In this document: positions 14,915 through 23,039 of the stretch, one piece after another
Position numbering within the stretch: the stretch's first letter is position 1
How the letters are laid out: every line of letters begins with the position of its first letter
Origin: Carnobacterium_A sp049673005
GTDB taxonomy: Bacteria; Bacillota; Bacilli; Lactobacillales; Carnobacteriaceae
DNA length: 64,000 nucleotides
Direction: 5' to 3'
NCBI RefSeq assembly: GCF_049673005.1
Contig: NZ_JBATXB010000111.1
Location: 1 to 64,000, forward strand
Made by a program: the position numbers and the translations under genes
Notes under the pieces: model-generated
Database searches by the model: none
What the model saw: only the letters and a program-made list of their open reading frames with translations
What the model was told of the DNA's origin: nothing

Positions 14915-16210
14915 TTAACTCTCCCTTTTATAAACCACTTTTCCATCAACGATGGTCAATACTGTTGTTCCTTTTACTGTCCATCCAATAAATGGCGTAT
15001 TCGTAGCTTTTGATAAAAATTCTTTTTCAAGAATTTCTTTTTCTGTCTTTAGATCAAATAAGGCAATATCTGCTGGATAGCCTTCTTCAAGTATACCCGT
15101 ATTCAATCTGAAAACCGATGCCGGTTTAACTGTTAACCAGCTAATTAATTGAGCTAATGTTACTATGCCAGGCTCTACTAAGTACGTATAAAGTAAAGAA
15201 AAAGCTGTTTCACTTCCTGTAATACCAAATGGCGAACCTACCATTCCATTACTTTTCTCTGCCTTTGTATGCGGCGCATGATCAGTTGCTATCATATCAA
15301 TTGTACCATCTAACAAACCTAAAATCAGAGCTTCTTGATCTTTTTTTCCTCTTAACGGTGGATTCATTTTGTAAATACTCGAATCGGCAGGTATATCTTC
15401 TTCTGATAACAATAAGTGATGTGGCGTAACTTCAGCAGTTACATTTATTCCCGCGCGCTTAGCATCTCTAATAACTCGAACGCTTTCTTTTGTTGAGACA
15501 TGACATACGTGGTAGTGAGCACCAGTCGCTTCACTAATGAGTACATCTCTAGCAATTTGACTGGCTTCTGTGATACTTAGTATTCCAGGAAGGCCCAATT
15601 GCTTGTTGCGAGTTCCTTCATGCATCACACCACTAAACAAAAGTGAATCATCTTCTGTATGAGCTACAATAGTTGTGCCGTTCTTTTTAGATTCTACCAT
15701 AGCTTTATACATCGTTCCTGCCGTTTGAACACCTACCCCATCATTTGTGAAAGCAAATGCTCCCGCATCTAACAAAGCTTGTTGATCGGTAAGATAATCA
15801 CTTTTTAGACCCTTAGTTATCGGTGCATATTGCAAGACCTTGATAACAGCATCTTTTTTTATTTTTTCTTGAATAGCTATCATTTTTTCAACGGTATCGG
15901 GTACTGGATTTACATTAGGCATCGCGCATATTGTTGTGAATCCACCTCTTGCTGCTGCCATGGTTCCTGACTTGATTGTTTCTTTATCAGAAAATCCAGG
16001 CTCTCTTAAGTGGACATGAACATCAATTAATCCCGGTGTTACTAAAGCCCCTTTCGCATCAATCCATTCGTTTGTACCCTGATTTCCATCTAGAACTAAC
16101 GTTTCCCCACATCTAATGGACTGGATAATCCCTTTATCAATCATTATTTCTGTTGGAACGAGTTGTCCCTTTTGATCTAACATAACAGCATTTTTTATTC
16201 CTATTGTCAT
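14915..16210 (-). CDS. pyrC: Dihydroorotase
   Basis: Zinc amidohydrolase closing carbamoyl-aspartate to dihydroorotate, third step of the pathway. The 431-residue protein carries DVHVHLREPG (two His ligands), the FTNDG segment, AHTED, HYHVCHVST, TAEVTPHH and the catalytic Asp in ATDHAPH. Bacillus-type enzymes usually read DDG where this one has NDG; the second Asp is conserved and I do not take this as a loss. The start at 16210 has only a weak upstream GTGAG site. It lies between pyrB and carA in the operon. Confidence 0.95.
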   Translation of the reverse strand: MTIGIKNAVMLDQKGQLVPTEIMIDKGIIQSIRCGETLVLDGNQGTNEWIDAKGALVTPGLIDVHVHLREPGFSDKETIKSGTMAAARGGFTTICAMPNVNPVPDTVEKMIAIQEKIKKDAVIKVLQYAPITKGLKSDYLTDQQALLDAGAFAFTNDGVGVQTAGTMYKAMVESKKNGTTIVAHTEDDSLLFSGVMHEGTRNKQLGLPGILSITEASQIARDVLISEATGAHYHVCHVSTKESVRVIRDAKRAGINVTAEVTPHHLLLSEEDIPADSSIYKMNPPLRGKKDQEALILGLLDGTIDMIATDHAPHTKAEKSNGMVGSPFGITGSETAFSLLYTYLVEPGIVTLAQLISWLTVKPASVFRLNTGILEEGYPADIALFDLKTEKEILEKEFLSKATNTPFIGWTVKGTTVLTIVDGKVVYKRES

Positions 16211-16234
16211 AACTATCTCACACTCACTTCACTT

Positions 16235-17173
16235 TTATTTTTCTAATACTGCTTCTAAAATTGCCATTCTCGTATACACACCATTGGTCATTTGTGTAAC
16301 TATTCTTGACCGAGCGCACTCTACAAGGGAACCTTGTAGCTCAACACCACGATTTACAGGAGCTGGGTGCATAATAATTGCATGATCCAACATCTTTCGT
16401 TCTCTTTCTTCATTCAATCCATACCTATTTAAATAGGCTGTTTTCGAGAAATTGCCATAGGTCTCATGTCTTTCGTGCTGTACTCTTAATAGCATCACCA
16501 CGTCCACTTTATCAATAAGGTCATCTAAAGGAACGTATTGTCCATATTGATTAAATGAGTCATCATACCATTCAAGTGGTCCTGAGAAAAAGATTGTAGC
16601 ACCTAGACGCTTCAACATTTGCATATTAGAGCGTGCTACACGTGAATGCGTCAGATCTCCGACGATGGCTATTTTTAAATCTTCAAAATAACCAAACTCT
16701 TCATAAATTGTCATTAAATCCAACAAACATTGACTGGGGTGTTGGCCTGCACCATCTCCTCCGTTAATAATTGAGCACGTTATCGACGGACTATCGATAA
16801 GTTCTTGATAAAAATCTTGGGAACTATGACGAATCACAGCCACATCAAGTCCGATAGCGGATAAAGTTAAAACTGTATCGTAAAGACTTTCTCCTTTAGA
16901 AAGACTACTGAGTGATGGCTCAAAATCAATAACTTTCATACCTAACTTTGTTTCTGCCATCTCAAAGCTCTTATGTGTTCTTGTGCTATTTTCAAAAAAT
17001 AAATTAACGGCATATTTATCTTCGTGATGTAGACGTATAGGGGTTGCGCCGTTTTTTAGTTCTTCAGATCGTTGTATTAAACTAAGGACCTCTTCATTTG
17101 TTAATGCTTCAACTGAAACAAAATGATTTAACTGATTTCTATTTAGTGTTCCTCCCAATTTAATTTCCCCCAT
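16235..17173 (-). CDS. pyrB: Aspartate carbamoyltransferase
   Basis: Joins carbamoyl phosphate and aspartate, the committed step of pyrimidine synthesis. The 312-residue protein keeps the carbamoyl-phosphate binding motif STRT (in FFENSTRTHKSFE), the loop Lys in SLSKGES, GQHPSQ, HSRVARSN, LLRVQHERH and HPAPVNRGVE, so it looks active. No PyrI regulatory subunit is present. The ATG at 17173 follows the U-run of the attenuator with no ribosome binding site; TTG at 17158, eight bases after GGGGG, is a possible alternative. Activity here needs carbamoyl phosphate that the adjacent CarAB probably cannot make. Confidence 0.95.
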   Translation of the reverse strand: MGEIKLGGTLNRNQLNHFVSVEALTNEEVLSLIQRSEELKNGATPIRLHHEDKYAVNLFFENSTRTHKSFEMAETKLGMKVIDFEPSLSSLSKGESLYDTVLTLSAIGLDVAVIRHSSQDFYQELIDSPSITCSIINGGDGAGQHPSQCLLDLMTIYEEFGYFEDLKIAIVGDLTHSRVARSNMQMLKRLGATIFFSGPLEWYDDSFNQYGQYVPLDDLIDKVDVVMLLRVQHERHETYGNFSKTAYLNRYGLNEERERKMLDHAIIMHPAPVNRGVELQGSLVECARSRIVTQMTNGVYTRMAILEAVLEK

Positions 17174-17191
17174 TCTATTTTAAAAAAACAA

Positions 17192-17225
17192 AGAACCCAA
17201 TAGTCAAAAGAGACTGTTGGGTTCT
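17192..17225 (-). terminator. PyrR attenuator terminator between pyrR and pyrB
   Basis: AGAACCCAA at 17192-17200 pairs with 17217-17225, with AGTC/GACT pairing inside, followed by a U-run on the minus strand just before pyrB. Together with the PyrR box at 17284-17300 it forms a second attenuation site in the operon. Confidence 0.92.
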
Positions 17226-17283
17226 ATCCGTTTACTTTTATGCATCATAAAATGAGCAGTAGCAAAATAAGATAGTGACCTTT

Positions 17284-17300
17284 TGTGTCTCTCTGGACCC
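17284..17300 (-). promoter_or_regulatory. PyrR-binding anti-antiterminator upstream of pyrB
   Basis: On the minus strand GGGTCCAGAGAGACAC, matching the conserved PyrR loop core CAGAGAG. Known mechanism in Bacillus: PyrR with UMP bound stabilises this stem and so allows the downstream terminator to form. It lies 17 bp after the pyrR stop codon. Confidence 0.85.
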
Positions 17301-17316
17301 AATTAAAGTTTCACAT

Positions 17317-17868
17317 TTAGTTCGTTAATTTTTGAATCAATACATGATCTTCTCCGTCAATTTCTTGAACAGCAACTTTTATTTGTTCTTCTAATGATGT
17401 TGGAATATTTTTACCAACGAAATCTGCACGAATGGGTAATTCACGGTGGCCTCTATCGACTAAAACAGCTAGTGATATTTTTATCGGTCTTCCAATATCC
17501 ATTAAGGCATCTAAAGCTGCACGAATAGTCCGCCCGGTAAACAGTACGTCATCGATTAAAATGACTTGTTTCCCTTCAATGGCAACAGGAATACTAGAGC
17601 CTTTTATTTCTGGGTCACGATTATCACTTGTATGAACATCGTCACGATATAGTGAAATATCTAATTCTCCTACCGGAACAGATACATTTTCTAGTTCTTT
17701 CATTCGAGTCGCAATTCGTTGCGCAAGATAAATCCCTCTAGTCTTTATACCTACAAGAACCAAATCTTCTAATCCTTTGTTTTGTTCAATAATTTCATAT
17801 GTTATACGTGTTAATGCTCGCTTCATCGCAGCACCGTCAACAACTTCTACTTCTGATTTAAACGTCAT
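17317..17868 (-). CDS. pyrR: PyrR, pyrimidine operon attenuation protein / uracil phosphoribosyltransferase
   Basis: RNA-binding regulator that senses UMP/PRPP and controls termination in pyr leaders, with weak UPRTase activity. The 183-residue protein has the PRTase fold with the PRPP motif VILIDDVLFTGRT, and the GIKTRG and YRDD segments typical of PyrR. It is the first gene of the operon, with AAAGGAG before the ATG at 17868. Attenuators lie both in front of it and between it and pyrB. Confidence 0.97.
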   Translation of the reverse strand: MTFKSEVEVVDGAAMKRALTRITYEIIEQNKGLEDLVLVGIKTRGIYLAQRIATRMKELENVSVPVGELDISLYRDDVHTSDNRDPEIKGSSIPVAIEGKQVILIDDVLFTGRTIRAALDALMDIGRPIKISLAVLVDRGHRELPIRADFVGKNIPTSLEEQIKVAVQEIDGEDHVLIQKLTN

Positions 17869-17929
17869 TATTAGTCTCCTTTAAGAATCATGTAATGTCT
17901 TACTTTTCCGCACGAAATAGACTATAAAA

Positions 17930-17960
17930 ATGCCCTCTCACCTATTTAGTAAGAGGGCAT
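17930..17960 (-). terminator. PyrR attenuator terminator upstream of pyrR
   Basis: ATGCCCTCT at 17930-17938 pairs with 17952-17960, followed on the minus strand by a U-run. It lies about 60 bp before pyrR and after a PyrR-binding motif at 18019-18034. Confidence 0.92.
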
Positions 17961-18018
17961 CCAGAGAAAACAGCTTAATATAGCTTCACTGTTTAATCAA
18001 ACGTGTATGCTCCTTCTT

Positions 18019-18034
18019 AGTCTCACAGGACCGG
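18019..18034 (-). promoter_or_regulatory. PyrR-binding anti-antiterminator upstream of pyrR
   Basis: On the minus strand CCGGTCCTGTGAGACT, fitting the PyrR loop core CNGNGAG. It is in the transcribed leader between the pyr promoter and the first terminator. Confidence 0.8.
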
Positions 18035-18069
18035 AATTAAAGGATTTCTTTCATTTACTTCTATTCAAG

Positions 18070-18098
18070 ACTTTACCTTGTCAGTTGTAAAAAGTCAA
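18070..18098 (-). promoter_or_regulatory. pyr operon promoter
   Basis: On the minus strand TTGACT (18093-18098), 17-bp spacer, TAAAGT (18070-18075). The -35 element overlaps the stop codon of rluD, so the pyr operon has its own start but sits tightly against rluD. Confidence 0.75.
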
Positions 18099-19003
18099 CG
18101 CGTTTCTCTTAATTCATTAAGAGTATCTTCAAATAATTTAGGAAGTGGAGCCTCGAAAGTTAGAAACTCATTTGTTTTAGGATGATTAAAACCTAAAACA
18201 CGCGCATGAAGGTATTGTCCTTTACCTGAAAGGGTTTTTCTTGGTCCATATATTGGATCTCCTGCTAAGGGATAACCAATGTATTTCATGTGTACTCTGA
18301 TTTGATGCGTTCTACCTGTTTCTAACTTGAGAGAAACTAATGTAAAATCTTTAAATCGTTCAAGTACTTGGAAATGAGTAATAGCTGAACGTCCATCATC
18401 AATAATATCTTGTTTTTTTCGATCATTTTTAGAACGACCTACTGGTGCATCGATTGTCCCTTTGTCATGAGGAATCACGCCATGAACGAGTGCACGGTAT
18501 TCTCTCAAGGACGAGTGGTCTTTTAGTTGAGCTGCTAAATTTTCATGTGCTAAATCATTTTTAGCTACCATCAACAAACCGCTTGTATCTTTATCTATAC
18601 GGTGAACAATACCAGGACGTATTGTTCCGTTTATTCCTGATAAATCTTTAACATGGTACATTAAGGCATTAACTAGTGTACCCGTTTGATGGCCTGCCGA
18701 AGGATGAACGACCATGCCTTGTGGTTTGTTAATAACCAACATATCTTCATCTTCAAAAACAATCTCAATAGGAATATTTTCGGCTACAACATTAAGCGGA
18801 ATTAATTCTGGTTCCGTAACATCAATAATATCACCTGGTTGTACTTTATAATTAGATTTCGCAACAGTACTATTAACTGTAACATCGCCATCTTTGATCC
18901 ATTGTTGAACATGAGAACGAGTAAATGCTGGAAGTAGTTCAACAACCACTTTATCCAATCGACCATTCTCGTTTTCTATTTTAAATTGATAAGTTTGAGA
19001 CAT
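18095..19003 (-). CDS. RluD-family 23S rRNA pseudouridine synthase
   Basis: Isomerises uridines to pseudouridine in the large ribosomal subunit RNA. The 302-residue protein has an N-terminal S4 RNA-binding domain (about 13-60) and the catalytic domain with the signature RPGIVHRIDKDTSGLL, whose Asp is the catalytic residue, plus GRTHQIRVHM. It resembles Bacillus YlyB and is next to lspA as there. The start at 19003 has an AAGGAG site, 28 bp after lspA. Confidence 0.93.
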   Translation of the reverse strand: MSQTYQFKIENENGRLDKVVVELLPAFTRSHVQQWIKDGDVTVNSTVAKSNYKVQPGDIIDVTEPELIPLNVVAENIPIEIVFEDEDMLVINKPQGMVVHPSAGHQTGTLVNALMYHVKDLSGINGTIRPGIVHRIDKDTSGLLMVAKNDLAHENLAAQLKDHSSLREYRALVHGVIPHDKGTIDAPVGRSKNDRKKQDIIDDGRSAITHFQVLERFKDFTLVSLKLETGRTHQIRVHMKYIGYPLAGDPIYGPRKTLSGKGQYLHARVLGFNHPKTNEFLTFEAPLPKLFEDTLNELRETR

Positions 19004-19031
19004 GTAAAAACTCCTTTTTAATTGTAAACTA

Positions 19032-19496
19032 TTAGTTTAGCCCTCTTTTTTTTTCTTGTTCATCTAAAAATACATATAAAATCATTAACGCCACTCCAAC
19101 AGATAAAGCTATATCAGCAACATTAAATATTGGAAAATCAATAAATTCTAGTCGTATCATATCCACAACATACCCAAATCTTACACGGTCAATAACATTT
19201 CCAATGGAACCTGCTAAGATAAAAGATAAAGACAAAGACAACAACTTACTTTGGTGGCCGTATTTTTGTAGATAATAAACAACCACGACAACCACAATAA
19301 CTGTAACGATATAGAAAAACCACATTTGACCTTCTAAAATACTCCATGCAGCACCTGTATTTCTAAGATACATCCACGATAAAATATTGGGGAAAACTTC
19401 TACCACTTCATATAATTTTATATTTGCGACCGTTACATACTTCGTGTACTGATCAATTCCTATAATTAAAAGAGCAAAAATATAATATAAAAACAT
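19032..19496 (-). CDS. lspA: Lipoprotein signal peptidase II
   Basis: Membrane aspartic protease that cleaves prolipoproteins after lipidation. The 154-residue protein has four membrane segments and both catalytic Asp regions: GNVIDRVRFGYVVDMI and FNVADIALSVG. The early LRNTGAAWS motif is also present. AGTGAGG precedes the ATG. It is the first gene of an lspA-rluD unit upstream of the pyr operon. Its clients in this window include the two lipoproteins at 20159 and 20820. Confidence 0.96.
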   Translation of the reverse strand: MFLYYIFALLIIGIDQYTKYVTVANIKLYEVVEVFPNILSWMYLRNTGAAWSILEGQMWFFYIVTVIVVVVVVYYLQKYGHQSKLLSLSLSFILAGSIGNVIDRVRFGYVVDMIRLEFIDFPIFNVADIALSVGVALMILYVFLDEQEKKRGLN

Positions 19497-19609
19497 TCGT
19501 AAACCTCACTTTATCAAAATATATGAATATGAACTTTCATTTCATTTTACATGATAAGACTCATAAGGGATAGTTTTTTCTTGTTTTTATCTGTTTTAAG
19601 TAGGATTCA

Positions 19610-19639
19610 TTGGCATTTATAATAAAAAGGGTGTATACT
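19610..19639 (+). promoter_or_regulatory. Promoter of the small orphan gene
   Basis: TTGGCA (19610-19615), 18-bp spacer, TATACT (19634-19639), directly before an AAAGGAG ribosome binding site at 19655-19661. Confidence 0.65.
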
Positions 19640-19673
19640 TACTGATGGATAAAGAAAGGAGATGAATGAACTA

Positions 19674-19913
19674 ATGGAAAAACCAACTATAGAAAAAGTT
19701 TGGTTGATTAAAGGATTATTGTTTAAAAATGATGATTATCAATTGGCACTAGACCTAGAAGATAGTGAGAATCGTGTGAAGATGCGTTACATCATTATCC
19801 AGCCCAACTCTGTTTCTTATCACCATGATTTAGAAATCGGCTACAATCAAAAAGATTTCTGTGTATTTACTAGAAAAGAAGATGCAAAAAAAAGTTTGTA
19901 CTCTATCGCATAG
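19674..19913 (+). CDS. Small conserved-looking protein of unknown function
   Basis: About 79 residues, acidic-basic mixed, no membrane segment, no motif I recognise. The sequence has alternating strand-like stretches (VWLIKGLLF, RYIIIQP, FCVFTRKEDA), which suggests a small compact beta-rich fold. An in-frame ATG also lies at 19662, but it is only one base after GGAG; the ATG at 19674 is a more workable start, though slightly far from the site (12 nt). It has its own promoter and terminator, between divergent lspA and the lipoprotein operon. Function unknown. Confidence 0.75.
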   Translation: MEKPTIEKVWLIKGLLFKNDDYQLALDLEDSENRVKMRYIIIQPNSVSYHHDLEIGYNQKDFCVFTRKEDAKKSLYSIA

Positions 19914-19960
19914 GTAGACTTAGTAATTCGTCCATAAGAGTTACGGTCTTCCTTTTTTTA

Positions 19961-19997
19961 AATCCCCTCCATTATCTGGATGAGGATTATTTTTTTT
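19961..19997 (+). terminator. Terminator of the small orphan gene
   Basis: AATCC at 19961-19965 pairs with GGATT at 19984-19988, with CCA/TGG inside, followed by a run of eight T. Confidence 0.75.
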
Positions 19998-20043
19998 GTC
20001 TTTTTTTCTATATTTATAAAAATAAATATAACTCAGTTATCAT

Positions 20044-20072
20044 TTGGGAAAAAACTTAACTTTTGTTATACT
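20044..20072 (+). promoter_or_regulatory. Promoter of the cell-envelope operon
   Basis: TTGGGA (20044-20049), 17-bp spacer, TATACT (20067-20072), about 90 bp before the first gene. The leader in between shows no obvious structure. Confidence 0.6.
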
Positions 20073-20158
20073 ACTTTAGGTAATCGTTAATAGAACTCTA
20101 TCTTCTAAAGATTGACGTCCTCTATTGTTTTATATTTGAAAAAAAAGGAGATTGTCTA

Positions 20159-20800
20159 ATGAAAAAGCGTACTACAGCAGCTTATGTTATGACTGCAGCA
20201 TTCTTTTTATCTGGTTGTACCAATGATGGGATTTCAGAAGCTATAAAAAGCATTGAAACTATTGAACCAGTTGAACAAAAGATTGTATCTGAATTAAATA
20301 CTGTGACAAAAAAAGAAAAAGGGTTACAGGAAACCTTTGAATCGGCATTATCAGAAGAGAAAAAAGTAAAACCATTTGCGAATAAGGATTCTGCTGTATT
20401 CAAAAATATAGACGAACGTAAAAGTTCAATGAAGACTATTGAAGAGTCAATAGATGAATTAAAAACGACCCAAAAGAGCTTAACCGAAAATGATGGAGAT
20501 AAGCTACCTAAAGATGAAATAGATTCTTTAACGAATGCAATGAAAGAATTAAGCACTTCTCTTGCCAATTACACGAAAGAATATAGCAAAAATTTAGCAC
20601 AAGAAGAAAAATATTTTCAGTCTCTCGGAACTGAGGAAGCTACTTATGAAACACTAACAGATGGAATCATTGCTATTAATGAGTCAGACACGTCAAATAA
20701 AGAACAATTAAAGAAATTAAATGAACAGTTTGAACTCTTGAATAACCAACGTAACGAGGCAGAAAAGACATTAAAATCATTATCAGAATCAAAAGAATAA
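20159..20800 (+). CDS. YkyA-like putative cell-wall binding lipoprotein
   Basis: Lipoprotein of 213 residues: signal peptide with lipobox LSGC (Cys20), then an almost entirely helical, charged coiled-coil region (Lys/Glu-rich, about 30-210). Matches the YkyA family (PF10368), whose role is unknown but is thought to involve the cell wall. It heads a three-gene operon with a polysaccharide deacetylase and a glycoside-hydrolase-like protein, which supports a function outside the membrane. An AAAAGGAG site precedes the ATG. Confidence 0.82.
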   Translation: MKKRTTAAYVMTAAFFLSGCTNDGISEAIKSIETIEPVEQKIVSELNTVTKKEKGLQETFESALSEEKKVKPFANKDSAVFKNIDERKSSMKTIEESIDELKTTQKSLTENDGDKLPKDEIDSLTNAMKELSTSLANYTKEYSKNLAQEEKYFQSLGTEEATYETLTDGIIAINESDTSNKEQLKKLNEQFELLNNQRNEAEKTLKSLSESKE

Positions 20801-20819
20801 TAATAGGAGTGATAAAAAA

Positions 20820-21686
20820 ATGAAACAAGCATTATCGATTTGTGGGGTAACTATAATCAGTGCCTTACTTCTAAGTGCCTGCCAGACAAACGATTCAGCT
20901 ACTTCTCAGACAAACTCAGCTTCCTCTTCTCTTACGCAATCTAGTGAAAGCAATTCGAATGAAATGAGCTCTTCAACTGAGAATGATTCTTCTGAAGAAA
21001 CGTATAAAGGCAAAGAAACTCAACCGGTAGACTATACATACCAGGTTAATCCAGCTATTTTTACAATTGAGCCGTTAAACAAAGACGATAATAAAAAAGT
21101 TGCTTTATTGACGATCGATGACGCTCCTGATCAGCACGCAATTGAGATTGCAAAAAAACTAAAATCTATTGATGCACCCGCTGTTTTTTTCATTAACGGT
21201 ATGTATATTGAATCAGATGAAGGAAAAGAAACCCTGAAACAACTATACGATATGGGTTTTGAAATTGGAAACCATTCTCAAACCCATGCCAATTTAAGTG
21301 AAATTAGTCCAGAAGAACAACGCAAAGAAATCATCAGAACGAATGAATTAGTTTATGAAACAATAGGAGTAAAACCTCGTTTCTTTAGAGCTCCATTTGG
21401 TGTGAATACCGATACCTCTGCTGAAATCATTAAACAAGAAGATATGGTGTTTATGAATTGGACTTATGGATACGATTGGGAGGCTGATTACCAAACTCCC
21501 AAAGCCTTAACGGATATCATGCTGAACACGGAATATTTAAATGACGGAGCGAACTTATTAATGCATGACCGTCCTTGGACAAACGATGCTATTATAGATA
21601 TTGCAGAAGGTTTGAAAGAAAAAGGATACACATTAATTGATCCATCACTTATTGCATCACCCGAAAGAGAGGAATCTGCTGAATGA
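20820..21686 (+). CDS. Polysaccharide deacetylase lipoprotein (NodB domain, CE4)
   Basis: Lipoprotein of 288 residues: lipobox LLSAC (Cys21), a Ser/Thr/Asn-rich linker (about 22-65), then a NodB-type deacetylase domain (about 90-275). The metal and catalytic Asp pair is present in LLTIDDAPD (usual TFDDGP), the two His ligands in NHSQTH, and RAPFG and the C-terminal His in LLMHDRPW. The substrate is probably N-acetylglucosamine units of peptidoglycan or a wall polymer at the outer face. It follows the YkyA-like gene by 19 bp with a GGAG site and overlaps the next gene by 4 bp. Confidence 0.9.
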   Translation: MKQALSICGVTIISALLLSACQTNDSATSQTNSASSSLTQSSESNSNEMSSSTENDSSEETYKGKETQPVDYTYQVNPAIFTIEPLNKDDNKKVALLTIDDAPDQHAIEIAKKLKSIDAPAVFFINGMYIESDEGKETLKQLYDMGFEIGNHSQTHANLSEISPEEQRKEIIRTNELVYETIGVKPRFFRAPFGVNTDTSAEIIKQEDMVFMNWTYGYDWEADYQTPKALTDIMLNTEYLNDGANLLMHDRPWTNDAIIDIAEGLKEKGYTLIDPSLIASPEREESAE

Positions 21687-22897
21687 TACACTATAAAAAA
21701 ATAACAAGTAGCCTATTATTAGGTGTTTTACTCCTTACATCTTTTCCCTTAACAACCAATGCAGAAGAATCTGCTAAGAATGTAGCTATCGATATTAATG
21801 AGCACCCTCTTTTAAGTGTTCCAAAACAGTTCCCCTCACAATTTGCTTATGATAGTGGAATTGAAATTGCTTATCCTGAAAATGGAGTTAAAGGCGTTTA
21901 TCTAACCGCCTATTCTGCTGGTGCACCAAAAAGGATGGCGGAATTATCTGAGTTTGTTACTTCAAGTGGTTTAAATGCGATGGTTATTGATGTAAAAGAT
22001 GATGTTGGTCACCTTACTACAGATGTTAAATCTGAAAATGAGATTATCAAAAAAAGCACTAAAAACTATATCGCTGATCCAGAATCAATGATGAAAAACT
22101 TAGAGAAAAATCAAATTTACCCCATTGCGCGTGTAGTCGTTTTCAAAGATACCGTACTTGCAGAGGCAAAACCTGAATTGTCGTTCAAACGAGCTGATGG
22201 AAGTGTTTGGAAAAATAGCAACGGCGATGCTTTCGTAAATCCGTTCTCTAAAGAAGTATGGGATTACAATATTGAAGTAGCTAAACAAGCTGCTAAGATG
22301 GGCTTTAAAGAAGTTCAGTTTGACTATGTTCGCTTTCCAGAAGGATTTGAAACTCAAAGCGATAGCTTAACGTACACTCGTGGCGATTATAAAGACAGCG
22401 AATTGGATGAAGTGCAACAGCGCGTTTCTGCTGTAACAGATTTTGTTGAATATGCTCGTGAAGAATTACGTCCATATGGCGTGGAAGTTTCTGTAGATAT
22501 TTTTGGTTATGCTGCTACTGTTCCTGAAGCTCCAGGAATTGGACAAAACTTCAGTAAAATTTCTGAAAATGTTGATGTCATTTCTTCTATGATCTACCCT
22601 AGTCACTGGGGTTCATACTTTGGAATTGCAAAACCAGATTTAGAGCCCTATAAATTGGTACAAGAGTACATGAAAGTTGAAAATGAATTATTAGGCTCTT
22701 TAAAAACACCTCCTAAGTCAAGACCTTGGTTACAAGACTTTACAGCATCTTATCTTGGTACTGGTAACTACCTAAATTATGGTGCACCTGAAGTTTCTGA
22801 TCAAGTACGTGCATTGCATGAAGCTGGTGTAGATGAGTTCCTATTATGGGATGCGAATAATAGTTACACTCCTGGTGTCGAGTACAACTTGAAATAG
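21683..22897 (+). CDS. Exported putative glycoside hydrolase (DUF4015 / PF13200)
   Basis: Secreted protein of 404 residues with a signal peptide (about 1-28, cleaved near TNAEES, no lipobox) and a TIM-barrel-like domain of the putative glycoside hydrolase family PF13200. Typical strand ends are GVYLTAYSAG, AMVIDVKDDVGHL, EVQFDYVRFPEG, VSVDIFGYA and FLLWDANN; the Asp/Glu in these are the likely catalytic residues. The start overlaps the stop of the deacetylase gene, so they are coupled. The pair would de-acetylate and cut a wall glycan, though no activity is proven for this family. Confidence 0.85.
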   Translation: MIHYKKITSSLLLGVLLLTSFPLTTNAEESAKNVAIDINEHPLLSVPKQFPSQFAYDSGIEIAYPENGVKGVYLTAYSAGAPKRMAELSEFVTSSGLNAMVIDVKDDVGHLTTDVKSENEIIKKSTKNYIADPESMMKNLEKNQIYPIARVVVFKDTVLAEAKPELSFKRADGSVWKNSNGDAFVNPFSKEVWDYNIEVAKQAAKMGFKEVQFDYVRFPEGFETQSDSLTYTRGDYKDSELDEVQQRVSAVTDFVEYAREELRPYGVEVSVDIFGYAATVPEAPGIGQNFSKISENVDVISSMIYPSHWGSYFGIAKPDLEPYKLVQEYMKVENELLGSLKTPPKSRPWLQDFTASYLGTGNYLNYGAPEVSDQVRALHEAGVDEFLLWDANNSYTPGVEYNLK

Positions 22898-22918
22898 TAA
22901 ATCTCTTCGATTAACTTA

Positions 22919-22969
22919 AAGGCCCCTTTCTCGTCTTATCAAAAAAGACAAAGAAAGGGACCTTCTTTT
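22919..22969 (+). terminator. Terminator of the cell-envelope operon
   Basis: AAGG-CCCTTTCT (22919-22931) pairs with AGAAAGGG-CCTT (22952-22964), followed by TTTTT. Confidence 0.88.
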
Positions 22970-22978
22970 TGTTATAAA

Positions 22979-23029
22979 AAAGCCTGTTTAATTCATATCT
23001 ATTAAGAACATACGAAATAAACAGGCTTT
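22979..23029. terminator. Terminator of the addB-addA unit
   Basis: A 12-bp perfect arm AAAGCCTGTTTA (22979-22990) pairs with 23018-23029; on the minus strand it is followed by TTTTTATAAC. It lies 10 bp after the addA stop codon and could also back up the plus-strand operon. Confidence 0.88.
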
Positions 23030-23039
23030 CCATTATTTT

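Noticed and set aside
14915..16210. Asn in the FTNDG segment of dihydroorotase as a lost zinc ligand
   Set aside because: The second Asp is conserved and this variant appears familiar from lactic acid bacteria; the other metal ligands are present.
16235..17173. His after the STRT motif in PyrB (usual Arg) as an inactivating change
   Set aside because: Enterococcal aspartate carbamoyltransferases have, as I recall, the same STRTHKSFE sequence, and all other active-site segments are kept.
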